Shown here in pieces: positions 7,953-16,521 of a stretch of 64,000 bases of DNA. The translations under genes were made by a program, and so were the position numbers. The DNA lies in contig DASRVH010000156.1 of the NCBI GenBank assembly GCA_035655155.1, forward strand, positions 1 to 64,000. The letters run 5' to 3'. Source of the stretch: Lentisalinibacter sp035655155. Its GTDB lineage: Bacteria; Pseudomonadota; Gammaproteobacteria; Steroidobacterales; Woeseiaceae. A model generated the notes under the pieces. It worked only from the letters and a program-made list of their open reading frames with translations. It did not search any database and was not told the DNA's origin. Position 1 is the stretch's first letter. Every line of letters starts with the position of its first letter.

Positions 7953-8615
7953 ATGACGGTATTCGCAGACCGGAAGGAAGCCGGACGCGAGCTCGGGAAG
8001 GAACTCCGCAGGCACACGAAGGCCGGCTCACCGCTCGTGCTCGGCCTGGCCCGGGGCGGCGTGCCGGTGGCCGCCGAGGTGGCGAGAGCACTCGACGGGG
8101 AACTGGACGTGCTCGTCGTGCGCAAGGTCGGCGTGCCGGGCCAGCCGGAACTGGCCGCCGGAGCCATCGCCTCGGGCGGCGTGCAGGTGATCTCGGACCG
8201 GGTCATGGGCATGACGGGCCTCGACGAGGAAGACCTGCGCCCGGTCGTGGAACGCGAGCAGGCGGAACTCGAGCGCAGGGAGAAGGCCTACCGCGGCGAC
8301 CGACCGCCGCTGGACGTGGGCGGCCGCGAGGTGATCCTGGCCGACGACGGCATGGCCACCGGTTCCACCATGCTCGCGGCCGTGCGCGCGGTGCGCAAAC
8401 TCGGCGCCGAACGTATTATCGTGGCGGTGCCGACGGCATCCGGCGAGGCAGCGGCGGACATGGAGCAGGAAGCCGATGAAGTCGTCTGCCTGGACACCCC
8501 GTCGCCCTACATGGCCGTGGGCTACTGGTACAGCGATTTCGGCCAGACCAGCGACGAGGAAGTCCGGGAGCTGCTCCATGAGACCACGACCGCAAGTACA
8601 CGCACCGACCGATGA
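7953..8615 (+). CDS. Phosphoribosyltransferase-domain protein
   Basis: 220 residues; AGGGAG precedes the ATG by a few bases. Type I PRTase fold: VLGLARGGVPVAAEVARAL, DVLVVRKVGVPGQPELAAGAI and the PRPP signature EVILADDGMATGSTMLAAV (two acidic residues then ATGST). A hood region around residues 90-120 carries helical EREQAELERRE. This is the stand-alone 'phosphoribosyltransferase' group that often appears next to hydrolases and whose substrate is unknown. The 3' end overlaps the start of the amidase gene by 38 bp, so the two are probably translated together. Confidence 0.85.
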   Translation: MTVFADRKEAGRELGKELRRHTKAGSPLVLGLARGGVPVAAEVARALDGELDVLVVRKVGVPGQPELAAGAIASGGVQVISDRVMGMTGLDEEDLRPVVEREQAELERREKAYRGDRPPLDVGGREVILADDGMATGSTMLAAVRAVRKLGAERIIVAVPTASGEAAADMEQEADEVVCLDTPSPYMAVGYWYSDFGQTSDEEVRELLHETTTASTRTDR

Positions 8616-9999
8616 CGTGCTCGGCGATCTCGACGCCGTCGGTGTCGCCGGACGGATAGCGGCCGGAGACATCAGCGCGGCCGATGCGGTAGCGGCGGCC
8701 ATCGCCAGACTGCGCGCCGTCGAGGGGGTACTCAATGCGGTGGCGGCTCCCCGCTACGACCAGGCCAGACGAGAGGCGGAGGGCCCGGTCGGCGGCGGAT
8801 TGCTCGCCGGCGTGCCCTCCGCCATCAAGGACAACGTGGATCTCGCCGGTATGGTGACCCGCTACGGATCTCGAGCCACGCCGGAGCGCAGTTACGACGC
8901 CGACAGCCCGATCACCGCCCAGTTCCGTTCGACGGGGCTCCTCGCCATCGCCAAGACCGCCCTGCCCGAATTCGGCCTCACGGCCACGACCGAGCGAACC
9001 TGGGGCCCGCCGACGCGCAACCCCTGGAACACCCGCCACTCCACCGGCGGCTCCTCGGGCGGGTCGGCGGCCTTGGTGGCGGCGGGCGTCGTCCCGATCG
9101 CCCACGGCAACGACGGCGGCGGCTCCACGCGCATCCCGGCGTCCTGCTGCGGTCTCGTGGGGCTGAAGCCCTCGCGCGGCCGATTGCTCACGGTGGAGCT
9201 CGCCGAGCGGCTACCCGTCGACATCATCGCCGAAGGAGTCCTGACGCGGAGTGTTCGGGACACCGCCGCCTTCTATGCGGAGGCCGAGAAGCATCGCGCC
9301 GCCGCCGGGCTGTCGCCCCTCGGTTACATCGATGGCCCTTCCACCACGCGGCTGCGCATCGGTTTCACCACCCGGCATCCGCTCGGCGCCGCGTGCCATC
9401 CGGAGGTTGTTGCAGCGGTCGAGGACGCCGCCGCCGTCTGTCGCCGGCTGGGCCATCGGGTCAGGGAGATTCCCGCGCTGGCGGACGCCCCCATGGCCGC
9501 GGACTTCTTCCTGTACTGGGCCCGGATGGCCACGGCCATCCGGTTCCTCGGCCGCTTCGCGTTCGGCCGCGGCTTCGACCGACACGGACTCGAGCCCCTC
9601 ACGCTGCAGCTGAGCCGGCATTATCTGCGCAATTTCTGGCGCAGCCCCGGCGCGATCCGCCGGCTGCGCCGTTTCGGCGAGGAACACCGGCGCCGTTACG
9701 CGGACTGCGACGTCATCGTGACACCGGTGCTGTCGCGGCCGCCGGTGCCGCTCGGCTATCTGGCGCTGGACATCGGTTTCGACACGGCCGCGGAGCGTCT
9801 CATGCACTACGCGGCGTTCACGCCGGTGCAGAACGTGGCCGGCACGCCGGCCATCTCCCTGCCGCTCGGCCAGAGCGTCGAAGGGCTGCCCATCGGCGTG
9901 CAGTTCGCTGCGGACCTGGGCCAGGAGCGCCGTCTGCTGGAGCTGGCCTACGAACTCGAGGCCGCCGTGCCCTGGTCGTACTGGGAATCCGGTATGTAA
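8578..9999 (+). CDS. Amidase-signature family hydrolase
   Basis: 473 residues from the ATG at 8578, chosen because GGGAG lies seven bases upstream; a GTG at 8617 would avoid the overlap with the preceding gene but has no visible ribosome site. The Ser-cisSer-Lys triad is present: Lys in GVPSAIKDNVDLAG, the Gly/Ser-rich STGGSSGGSAALVAAG with the nucleophile region, and GNDGGGSTRIPASCCGLVGLKPSRGR. The C-terminal FTPVQNVAGTPAISLPLG is typical of these enzymes. Family members hydrolyse amides, including Gln in tRNA-dependent GatA, but the length and central region do not match GatA and no gatB/gatC is nearby. Substrate unknown. Confidence 0.9.
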   Translation: MRPRPQVHAPTDDVLGDLDAVGVAGRIAAGDISAADAVAAAIARLRAVEGVLNAVAAPRYDQARREAEGPVGGGLLAGVPSAIKDNVDLAGMVTRYGSRATPERSYDADSPITAQFRSTGLLAIAKTALPEFGLTATTERTWGPPTRNPWNTRHSTGGSSGGSAALVAAGVVPIAHGNDGGGSTRIPASCCGLVGLKPSRGRLLTVELAERLPVDIIAEGVLTRSVRDTAAFYAEAEKHRAAAGLSPLGYIDGPSTTRLRIGFTTRHPLGAACHPEVVAAVEDAAAVCRRLGHRVREIPALADAPMAADFFLYWARMATAIRFLGRFAFGRGFDRHGLEPLTLQLSRHYLRNFWRSPGAIRRLRRFGEEHRRRYADCDVIVTPVLSRPPVPLGYLALDIGFDTAAERLMHYAAFTPVQNVAGTPAISLPLGQSVEGLPIGVQFAADLGQERRLLELAYELEAAVPWSYWESGM

Positions 10000-10044
10000 G
10001 TGCCACGGCAGCGGCGGACGGCCTGCATCTGTTACGGTGAGCTC

Positions 10045-11220
10045 ATGGCCGAAAAGAAACCACTGATCGCCCGCGGCTTCCCGTTGTTCACCATTTTCGG
10101 CTTCGAGGTGAAGCTGAATCTCACCTGGCTGCTGCTGGCGCTGCTGATCACCTGGACCCTCGCCGAGGGTTTCTTCCCCGAGCGCTACCCGGACCTGGCG
10201 ACGCAGACCCGCTGGTGGATGGGCATTGCCGGGGCGTTCGGCATCCTGCTCTCCATCGTCTTCCACGAGCTGTCCCATTCCCTGGTGGCCCGCTACTACG
10301 GCCTGAGAATGGGCGGCATCACGCTGTTCGTGTTCGGCGGCGTAGCCGAGATGCGCCACGAGCCGAAGGAGCCGAAGGTGGAGCTGCTGATGGCCGGCGC
10401 CGGCCCGCTCTCGAGTCTGGTGCTGGCGGGCATCTGCTGGGTGCTCCACGCCGGTGCGGAGACCTCGGGCCTGCCGACGCCCGTGACCGGCGTGCTCTAC
10501 TACCTCGCCGTAATCAACGTGGCGCTGGCCGTATTCAACCTGATCCCGGCCTACCCGCTGGACGGCGGGCGTATGCTCCGGGCCGCCCTCTGGGCCTGGC
10601 GCAAGGACATCCGCGCTGCGACGCGCATCGCCAGCAACATGGGTTCGGGCTTCGGCCTCATCCTGATTTTCCTGGGTGTGCTGTCGCTGATCCAGGGCTT
10701 CTTCGTGGGCGGCATGTGGTACATCCTGATCGGGCTGTTCGTGCGCGGCGCGGCGAAGGGCTCCTACCGCCAGCTCATCGTCCAGCAGGTGCTCGAGGGG
10801 CGCGCGGCGCGCGACGTGATGAATACGGACCCGGTCACGGTGGACCGCTCGCTCAGCCTGCGTGACTTCGTGGACGACTATGTGTACCGCTACCGGTCGC
10901 GGCTGTTCCCGGTGGTGCAGGATGGCGAGCTCAAGGGCTGCGCCACGGTGGAGCGGGTGAAAGAGATCCCCGAGGAGCAGTGGGAGCAGACGGCCGTCGC
11001 CGACATCGTCGACTCCTGCTCCGACGAGAATACCGTGAGCCCGGAGGAGGAACTCACGGACCTCGCATCGGGCCTGTTCGGCGCGTCCGCCGGCCGGCAG
11101 CGCCTGGTGGTGGAGGACGGCCGCCTGCTGGGCGTCGTCTCCGTGGACGATCTGCGCGAACTGCTGCAGCTACGGCTGGAACTCGGCGACGACGCCGAGG
11201 CGTCGGGCGCTCGCCGCTGA
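10045..11220 (+). CDS. Site-2 protease family membrane metalloprotease with CBS domains
   Basis: 391 residues from the ATG at 10045. Membrane segments at about 24-42, 58-75, 113-130, 148-168 and 200-230. The zinc site HELSH (His74, Glu75, His78) lies in TM2 and the third ligand Asp173 in FNLIPAYPLDGGR. Residues about 245-370 form a CBS pair (VMNTDPVTVDRSLSLRDFV and a degenerate second copy ending LLGVVSVDDLREL). CBS-linked S2P enzymes cleave membrane-embedded regulatory substrates and may sense nucleotides; the target here is unknown. It lies 45 bp after the amidase gene. Confidence 0.9.
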   Translation: MAEKKPLIARGFPLFTIFGFEVKLNLTWLLLALLITWTLAEGFFPERYPDLATQTRWWMGIAGAFGILLSIVFHELSHSLVARYYGLRMGGITLFVFGGVAEMRHEPKEPKVELLMAGAGPLSSLVLAGICWVLHAGAETSGLPTPVTGVLYYLAVINVALAVFNLIPAYPLDGGRMLRAALWAWRKDIRAATRIASNMGSGFGLILIFLGVLSLIQGFFVGGMWYILIGLFVRGAAKGSYRQLIVQQVLEGRAARDVMNTDPVTVDRSLSLRDFVDDYVYRYRSRLFPVVQDGELKGCATVERVKEIPEEQWEQTAVADIVDSCSDENTVSPEEELTDLASGLFGASAGRQRLVVEDGRLLGVVSVDDLRELLQLRLELGDDAEASGARR

Positions 11221-11243
11221 GTCCCGCCGGGCGGCGGCGCTCC

Positions 11244-12968
11244 TCAGAGCGCCTTGACCTTGATCAATTCCTCGCCATCCGGATCGGTGACGTGCACCGC
11301 GCAGGCGATGCAGGGGTCGAAGCTGTGGATGGTGCGCAGGATCTCGATCGGCTGCTTGGGATCGTGCAGCTGGTGGTTGTCCTGCAACGCGGCCTCGTAG
11401 GCACCCGGCACGCCTTCGGCATCCCGGGGGCCCGCGTTCCAGGTGCTGGGCACCACGGCCTGGTAGTTCGCGATCTTCTGGTTCTCGATCACGATCCAGT
11501 GTGACAGCGCGCCCCGGGGTGCTTCCATGATGCCCACGCCCTTCGCCTGGCGCGGCCAGCTGCCCGGATCCCACAGGCGCTCGTTGAACGTCTTCGTGTC
11601 GCCTCCGCCGATGTTGGTCACGAGCTCGTCGTACCAGACCTGCATCTGATCGGCGATGATCTTGGTCTCGAGCGTCCGGGCGGCGGTGCGGCCCAGCGTC
11701 GAGAACAGCGCCTGCACGGGCACGTCGAGCTGGTTCAGCGTCATCTGGACCAGCTCCCGGGTCTGGTCGTGGCCATTGGCGTAGAGCATCAGCACGCGTG
11801 CCAGCGGCCCTACTTCCATGGAGTGACCCTTCCAGCGCGGGGACTTCAGCCAGGAATACGAGTCCTCCACGTTCAGGTGCTCGTAGGGCGGCTCCGGCCC
11901 GGTGTAGTTCAGTTCGGTCTCGCCCTCCCACGGATGGAGCCCGGCCTCCTTGCCTGCCGAATAGTCGTACCAGGAGCGGGCGACGAATTCCTGGATGCCT
12001 TCAGGGTCGTCCATGCGCAGGTCTTCGAGCTTGGAGATGTCCCGGTCCAGGATGACGCCCCGAGGCAGGAAGAAGCTGTCGACGTCGTTCATGCTCTTGG
12101 ACGGCAGGTCGCCGAAGCAGAGGAAATTGCCGAGACCCTCGCCGCGCTCCGCCCAGTCCTTGTAGAACCCGGCGATGGTCAGCGTGTCCGGCACGTAGAC
12201 CTGGTCCGTGAAGGTCTTCATCTGGTTGATGATGTCCTGCACCTGGTTCAGCCGCTTGCTGTTGATGGCGGAGTCCGAGTTCAGATCGATGGGGCAGGGC
12301 GCGCCGCCCACCACGAAGTTCGGATGCGGGTTGCGGCCGCCGAAGATCGCGTGCAGCTTGGCGACGTCGCGCTGCCAGGCCAGCGCCTCCAGGTAGTGGG
12401 AGACCGCCATCAGGTTCGCCTCCGGCGGCAGCTTGTAGGCCGGGTGGCCCCAGTAGGCGTTGGCGAAGATGCCGAGCTGCCCCTGGTCCACGAAACGCTG
12501 CAGCTGTTTCTGGGTGTCCGAGAAATAGCCGCGCGAGGACTTCGGGTGATTGCTGATGCTCTGGGCCAGCTCCGCCGTCTTGGCGGGGTCCGCCTTCAGT
12601 GCGGACACCACGTCCACCCAGTCCAGCGCATGCAGGTGGTAGAAATGCATGATGTGGTCGTGGACGTACTGCGCGCCGATCATCATGTTCCGGATCAGCT
12701 CGGCGTTGCGGGGCACCTCGTAATCCAGGGCATCCTCCACCGCGCGGACGGAGGCCATGCCGTGCACCAGCGTGCACACGCCGCAGATTCGCTGGGCGAA
12801 GGCCCAGGCGTCCCGCGGGTCGCGCCCCTGCAGAATGATCTCTATGCCGCGCACCATGGTGCCGGATGAATACGCCTGGGCGATGTCCTGGCCGGACATC
12901 TGGGCCTCGATGCGCAGGTGCCCTTCGATACGGGTGATCGGATCGACTACGACTCGTTCTTCAGCCAT
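11244..12968 (-). CDS. hynL: [NiFe] hydrogenase large subunit (Isp type)
   Basis: 574 residues. Carries the NiFe(CN)2CO site: N-terminal pair RICGVC (Cys62, Cys65) and C-terminal pair in DPCIACAVH (Cys553, Cys556). Fifteen residues follow the conserved His559 and should be removed by the HynD-type protease after nickel insertion. VDPITRIEGHLRIE opens the family. Unlike most hydrogenases, the gene is separated from the small subunit by two genes, isp1 and isp2, exactly as described for hynS-isp1-isp2-hynL of Thiocapsa (group 1e). It starts 12 bp after isp2 with a GGGGACAGGA ribosome site. No hypA-F genes are in the window. Confidence 0.96.
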   Translation of the reverse strand: MAEERVVVDPITRIEGHLRIEAQMSGQDIAQAYSSGTMVRGIEIILQGRDPRDAWAFAQRICGVCTLVHGMASVRAVEDALDYEVPRNAELIRNMMIGAQYVHDHIMHFYHLHALDWVDVVSALKADPAKTAELAQSISNHPKSSRGYFSDTQKQLQRFVDQGQLGIFANAYWGHPAYKLPPEANLMAVSHYLEALAWQRDVAKLHAIFGGRNPHPNFVVGGAPCPIDLNSDSAINSKRLNQVQDIINQMKTFTDQVYVPDTLTIAGFYKDWAERGEGLGNFLCFGDLPSKSMNDVDSFFLPRGVILDRDISKLEDLRMDDPEGIQEFVARSWYDYSAGKEAGLHPWEGETELNYTGPEPPYEHLNVEDSYSWLKSPRWKGHSMEVGPLARVLMLYANGHDQTRELVQMTLNQLDVPVQALFSTLGRTAARTLETKIIADQMQVWYDELVTNIGGGDTKTFNERLWDPGSWPRQAKGVGIMEAPRGALSHWIVIENQKIANYQAVVPSTWNAGPRDAEGVPGAYEAALQDNHQLHDPKQPIEILRTIHSFDPCIACAVHVTDPDGEELIKVKAL

Positions 12969-12980
12969 CTTCCTGTCCCC

Positions 12981-14312
12981 TTAGCTGGCGAGACGGTCGG
13001 CGACCATCTCCACCAGGCTGTGGATATTGATGTTCCAGTTGGTCTCGGCCTTGCCGGTCTCCAGCGTCGTGCGGCAGCCGCCGCAGCTCACGGCGACGTC
13101 GGTGGCGCCCGTGTTGTCCACGTCTTCGCGCTTCAGAGTGAACGCCTTGCGGCGCAGCTCCTGGGCGCTCGGCATCATGATCACGCCGCCGCCACCACCG
13201 CAGCAGAGATTGGTGCGGCCGTGGGATTCCATCTCATTGATCTCGATGCCCATGGCGCGCAGCACCGCACGCGGCTCCTCGATGGCGCCGCCGAGACGGC
13301 CCATCTTGCACGAGTCGTGGTAGGCCCAGGTGCGGTTGCCGCCGGCGTCCTTGTTCAGCTTCAGGCGGCCGGACTCGAGCTCGGCGGCCAGGAACTCGGA
13401 TATCGACTGCACGTCGAAAGGCAACGCCTTCTGATGCAGGTTGGCGGCCTCCCACCGAAGGGTGGGATAGGCATGGCCGCACTCGGAGATGATCACCCGC
13501 TCGGCGCCCACGTCGATGGCGGCATTGATGATGCGTTCGCTGATCTTCTTCTTCGCGGCCTTGTCGCCGGAGAGGAAGCCGTAGTTGGAGGACTCGAACG
13601 CGTCGCTGCGGATGGTCCAGTCGACCCCCGTATGGTTCAGCACCTTCACCGTCGCCTCCAGCGTGCCCGAGTCGCCGATCAGGTCGTGGGAGGTGGAGAG
13701 CACGAGCACGTCGGCCTTGTCCTTGTCGAGCGGGACGTCATAGCCCTTGCCACGCAGTTCCTCGACCTTCTCCTTCAGCTGCTCGCTGCCCGCCCCGAAC
13801 AGGGTGTTTTCCCGCAACTGCTCGTCCGTCGGGCCCTGCAGCTCGTCGGGAGCGAGCCCGGCGGCGGCCATGCCGGTACGGGTCACGTAGATCAGCTGCT
13901 GGATGTGGATGCCCATCGGGCAGAGAATGCTGCAGCGCCCGCACTGGCTGCAGCCGTCGTAGACCAGCGGCTTCCACGCCTCGAGGTCCTCGAGTGTCAG
14001 CTTCGGGGTCCAGAGCCGCCGCAGCCAGCGCAGCGGATCCACCTCGCGGCGGTAGAAACGTTTCAGCGGTTCCACCTTGTGGATGGGCGTATAGCGGGGA
14101 TCCTGTGTGCCGATCTGGTAGTGACAGGCCTCGGCGCACATGCCGCAATGAATGCAGGACTCGAGATGGGTGGCCATCTCGCTGTCCAGGTTGGCGAGAA
14201 ATGCGTCCTTCGCGCGCTGGAGCCGCTCGTCGTCGGAGAGCTGCCGCGGCTCGGCCGTGTCCTTCGCTTTCTTCCTCAATGATTCGAGGGTCTCTACGGT
14301 GGTGGCATTCAT
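12981..14312 (-). CDS. isp2: Isp2: HdrD-like iron-sulfur electron-transfer protein
   Basis: 443 residues from the ATG at 14312, which overlaps the isp1 stop by four bases (ATGA). Two [4Fe-4S] ferredoxin-type motifs occur early: SCIHCGMCAEACH (about residues 52-64) and GCSQCGRCSILCPMG (about 119-133). The C-terminal half has heterodisulfide-reductase CCG motifs: HDSCKMGRLGG, NLCCGGGGGV and SCGGCRTTLE. No membrane segment, so it sits on the cytoplasmic face. In Isp-type hydrogenases it is thought to pass electrons between the membrane cytochrome Isp1 and a soluble partner or sulfur pathway. The frame continues open upstream through isp1, but that extension is not coding. Confidence 0.93.
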   Translation of the reverse strand: MNATTVETLESLRKKAKDTAEPRQLSDDERLQRAKDAFLANLDSEMATHLESCIHCGMCAEACHYQIGTQDPRYTPIHKVEPLKRFYRREVDPLRWLRRLWTPKLTLEDLEAWKPLVYDGCSQCGRCSILCPMGIHIQQLIYVTRTGMAAAGLAPDELQGPTDEQLRENTLFGAGSEQLKEKVEELRGKGYDVPLDKDKADVLVLSTSHDLIGDSGTLEATVKVLNHTGVDWTIRSDAFESSNYGFLSGDKAAKKKISERIINAAIDVGAERVIISECGHAYPTLRWEAANLHQKALPFDVQSISEFLAAELESGRLKLNKDAGGNRTWAYHDSCKMGRLGGAIEEPRAVLRAMGIEINEMESHGRTNLCCGGGGGVIMMPSAQELRRKAFTLKREDVDNTGATDVAVSCGGCRTTLETGKAETNWNINIHSLVEMVADRLAS

Positions 14313-14965
14313 GCTTCGACACCTCTGCGGGAGAAGTCCGAACCGGTTCGAAAACGGGACGGCCAGACCATGAACATGTGCATGAGCTTGCTGAAGGGTA
14401 TGTAGATCATCAGCAGCTCGATGCTGAGGATGTGTAAGGCGAGCAGCGTCTCGTAGCGGGCGCCGAGATGATAGAAAGCGAGCGTTCCGGTCAGCAGCGG
14501 CAGGAACGTCACGGTCCAGGCGATGTAGTCGTCCGCATTGTTCAGCACCTTGAGGACCGGATGGATCATCCGGCGTATCAGCAGGGTGACGAGGATGCCC
14601 ATGGTGACGATGCCCGTGACCATGATCACGGCGTTGGGCAGATGCGGCCAGCCGAAGCCGAGGATGTTCTCGAAGAAGAAAACGTGCGGCCCGAACAGGA
14701 AGATCACCACGAACAGCCCGATATGCCAGGCATATCCCGTGTAGTGCTGGAACTTGATGTTCTTCTCCAGCTCGTGAGGCGGCGCCGAGTAGGTAAGGAT
14801 CGCCTTCAGTCCCCCGCGGATACTCTGCTTGCCGCCGCGCGGCTTCGTCAGATCCTTGCTGAAGCGGATCGCCACCGCGCCCAGTATCCGCCACACGATG
14901 CCAACCAGCAGGATGACCAGGGCGATCTGGAATCCCGGTCCGCGGGCGAAGTCCAGTAGGGTCAT
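14309..14965 (-). CDS. isp1: Isp1: NarI/DsrM-like cytochrome b membrane subunit
   Basis: 218 residues with five hydrophobic segments (about 11-31, 72-98, 107-128, 144-166 and 172-192). Several His residues lie at helix ends (QHYTGYAWHIGL, YHLGARYETLLALHI), as expected for two b hemes in the NarI/DsrM fold. It should take electrons from the periplasmic HynSL dimer into the quinone pool or through to Isp2. It overlaps both neighbours by four bases (hynS stop/isp1 start and isp1 stop/isp2 start), so the three proteins are translationally coupled. Confidence 0.92.
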   Translation of the reverse strand: MTLLDFARGPGFQIALVILLVGIVWRILGAVAIRFSKDLTKPRGGKQSIRGGLKAILTYSAPPHELEKNIKFQHYTGYAWHIGLFVVIFLFGPHVFFFENILGFGWPHLPNAVIMVTGIVTMGILVTLLIRRMIHPVLKVLNNADDYIAWTVTFLPLLTGTLAFYHLGARYETLLALHILSIELLMIYIPFSKLMHMFMVWPSRFRTGSDFSRRGVEA

Positions 14966-16032
14966 GTCTGTGACTCCTGTGCTTTCTTCTGTTTACGCCG
15001 AGCCGCGTAGGCGGAGGCGGCACCCAGTGCTGCGCCGGCCGCGCCGGCGGCGAGAAGGGCCGAGGTGGGTCCGAATGCGGTCGCCGACAGCGGCTCGTAG
15101 AACCCGCCCTTGTCCCAGAAGTCCGGCTCCGAGCAGCCGAGGCAGGGGTGCCCCGACTCGATGGGGAAGCTAGTGCCCTGGTTCCACTTCACCGTCGCGC
15201 AGGCGTTGTAGGTGGTGGGCGCCTTGCAGCCGAGCTTGTACAGGCACCAGCCCTTCTTCGCGCCCTCGTCGTCGAAGGACTCGGCGAACAGCCCGCGGTC
15301 GTAGAAGGTGCGCCGGTAGCAGCGGTCGTGGATGGTCTGGCCGAAGAAGGCCACCGGCCGGCCCTCGTGGTCGAGCTCCGGCAGGGAGCCGAAAGTCAGG
15401 AAGTGGGTGAGCACGCCGGTGATGACCATGGGGATGGGCGGACAGCCGGAGACATTGATGATGGGCTTGTCCTTGATGAGATCACGGACGGCCACCGCGC
15501 CGGTCGGATTCGGCTTGGCCTTCGGGATGCCGCCGAACGCCGCGCAGGTGCCGATGGAAACGATGGCGGCGGCGCCCTCCGCAGCTTCCATGAGCTGATC
15601 CTCGTTGCTCATGCCGGCGATGCAGGAATAGCCCGGGTTGCCGACGGGGATGGAGCCGTCCACCAGCAGAAGGTACTCGCCCTTGTTGGCCTCCATGGCC
15701 TGGTGCTTCGCATCCTCGGCGGCATGCCCCGCCGCGGCCTGCAGCGTGTGGTGGTAATCCAGCGAGATGCTGTTGAAGATCAGCCCCTCGATGGTCGGGG
15801 AATGGGAGCGCGTGAACGACTCCGTGCAGCCCGTGCACTCCTGGAACGGCAGCCAGATGACCGAGGGCCGCTTCGCGTTCTCGAGCGACTGGGCCACCGC
15901 GGACACCATCGACGGCGGCAGGGCCATCATCGAGGTGATCGTGGCGCAGAATTTCATGAAGCCGCGCCGTGAGACGCCCTGTTGCTCCAGTATCTCTCCG
16001 AGAGTCTGTTTTTCAGGCATGTTTCCGAGCAT
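14962..16032 (-). CDS. hynS: [NiFe] hydrogenase small subunit (Isp type)
   Basis: 356 residues. A twin-arginine signal (SRRGFMKF, residues 21-28) sends the folded HynSL pair to the periplasm. Cluster ligands: ECTGCTES (Cys66, Cys69), GTCAAFGG and SGCPPIP for the proximal cluster; DRCYRR, WCLYKLGCKAPTTYNAC and HPCLGCSEPDFWD for the medial and distal clusters. The proximal motif is CTGC, without the extra cysteine (CTCC) found in oxygen-tolerant group 1d enzymes. A C-terminal membrane anchor (about 325-345) ends in a Lys/Arg-rich tail. A second ATG at 16020 is an alternative start. The stop overlaps isp1. Confidence 0.96.
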   Translation of the reverse strand: MLGNMPEKQTLGEILEQQGVSRRGFMKFCATITSMMALPPSMVSAVAQSLENAKRPSVIWLPFQECTGCTESFTRSHSPTIEGLIFNSISLDYHHTLQAAAGHAAEDAKHQAMEANKGEYLLLVDGSIPVGNPGYSCIAGMSNEDQLMEAAEGAAAIVSIGTCAAFGGIPKAKPNPTGAVAVRDLIKDKPIINVSGCPPIPMVITGVLTHFLTFGSLPELDHEGRPVAFFGQTIHDRCYRRTFYDRGLFAESFDDEGAKKGWCLYKLGCKAPTTYNACATVKWNQGTSFPIESGHPCLGCSEPDFWDKGGFYEPLSATAFGPTSALLAAGAAGAALGAASAYAARRKQKKAQESQT

Positions 16033-16038
16033 GGCTGC

Positions 16039-16521
16039 TTACCCCGTTTCGTGGGTGGTGTTGTGCGGTTGCGGCGTGGCCGCGTCGGTGGATTCGTGTT
16101 CGCGGCCGCTCTCCTCGAGCCGCCTGCGCAGGCTGGCGGCTCCGGCGCGCATGTCCCGGGATTCGGCCCGGATGATCGCCGGTACTTCGGCGATCTCGAT
16201 CAGGCGGGCCATGATCTCCTCGTGGCTGTTGTAGTGAGTGATCAGCCAGACGCCCGGGAAGGCGCATTCGACGATGCGGCTCTCGCCGAGGGCCTCCATC
16301 CGGATGGCCACCTCGCCGGTGCCCAGCGCCTCCTCCAGCCGCTCCTCCTCGCCCGGCCCGAACGGCAGGGCGCGCAGGTCGATGGTGGTGGGCTCGCCCG
16401 TGTCCGCAAGGCGCTCCAGCGCGTGCAGCACCTCGTGCAGGATGGGTCTGACGTTGCCGAAGGAATGATCCTCCGGGAGCGGGGTTTCCACGCGGACCCC
16501 TATGTCGCGTATGCCGCTCAC
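16039..16521 (-). CDS. Hydrogenase expression/formation protein, HupH/HyaF C-terminal-domain type
   Basis: 160 residues. The segment about residues 25-105 (ILHEVLHALERLADTGEPTT, LPFGPGEEERLEEALGTGEV, ESRIVECAFPGVWLITHYN) matches the HupH/HyaF C-terminal region, a factor needed for assembly of the small-subunit Fe-S clusters in uptake hydrogenases. The usual N-terminal half is missing, so this is a short version; the Ser/Arg/His-rich tail looks unstructured. Its start overlaps the hynD stop by four bases, and hynS follows after six bases. The family call is from pattern memory and moderately sure; the context supports it strongly. Confidence 0.8.
   Translation of the reverse strand: MSGIRDIGVRVETPLPEDHSFGNVRPILHEVLHALERLADTGEPTTIDLRALPFGPGEEERLEEALGTGEVAIRMEALGESRIVECAFPGVWLITHYNSHEEIMARLIEIAEVPAIIRAESRDMRAGAASLRRRLEESGREHESTDAATPQPHNTTHETG

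Noticed and set aside
12918..14282. 454-residue plus-strand frame opposite isp2
   Set aside because: Antisense shadow; His/Gly/Val-rich with no recognisable family.
12981..15023. Reading isp2 as a 680-residue protein starting at 15023
   Set aside because: The first 237 residues are the out-of-frame shadow of isp1 and lack motifs; the ATG at 14312 overlaps the isp1 stop as ATGA and opens the conserved part.
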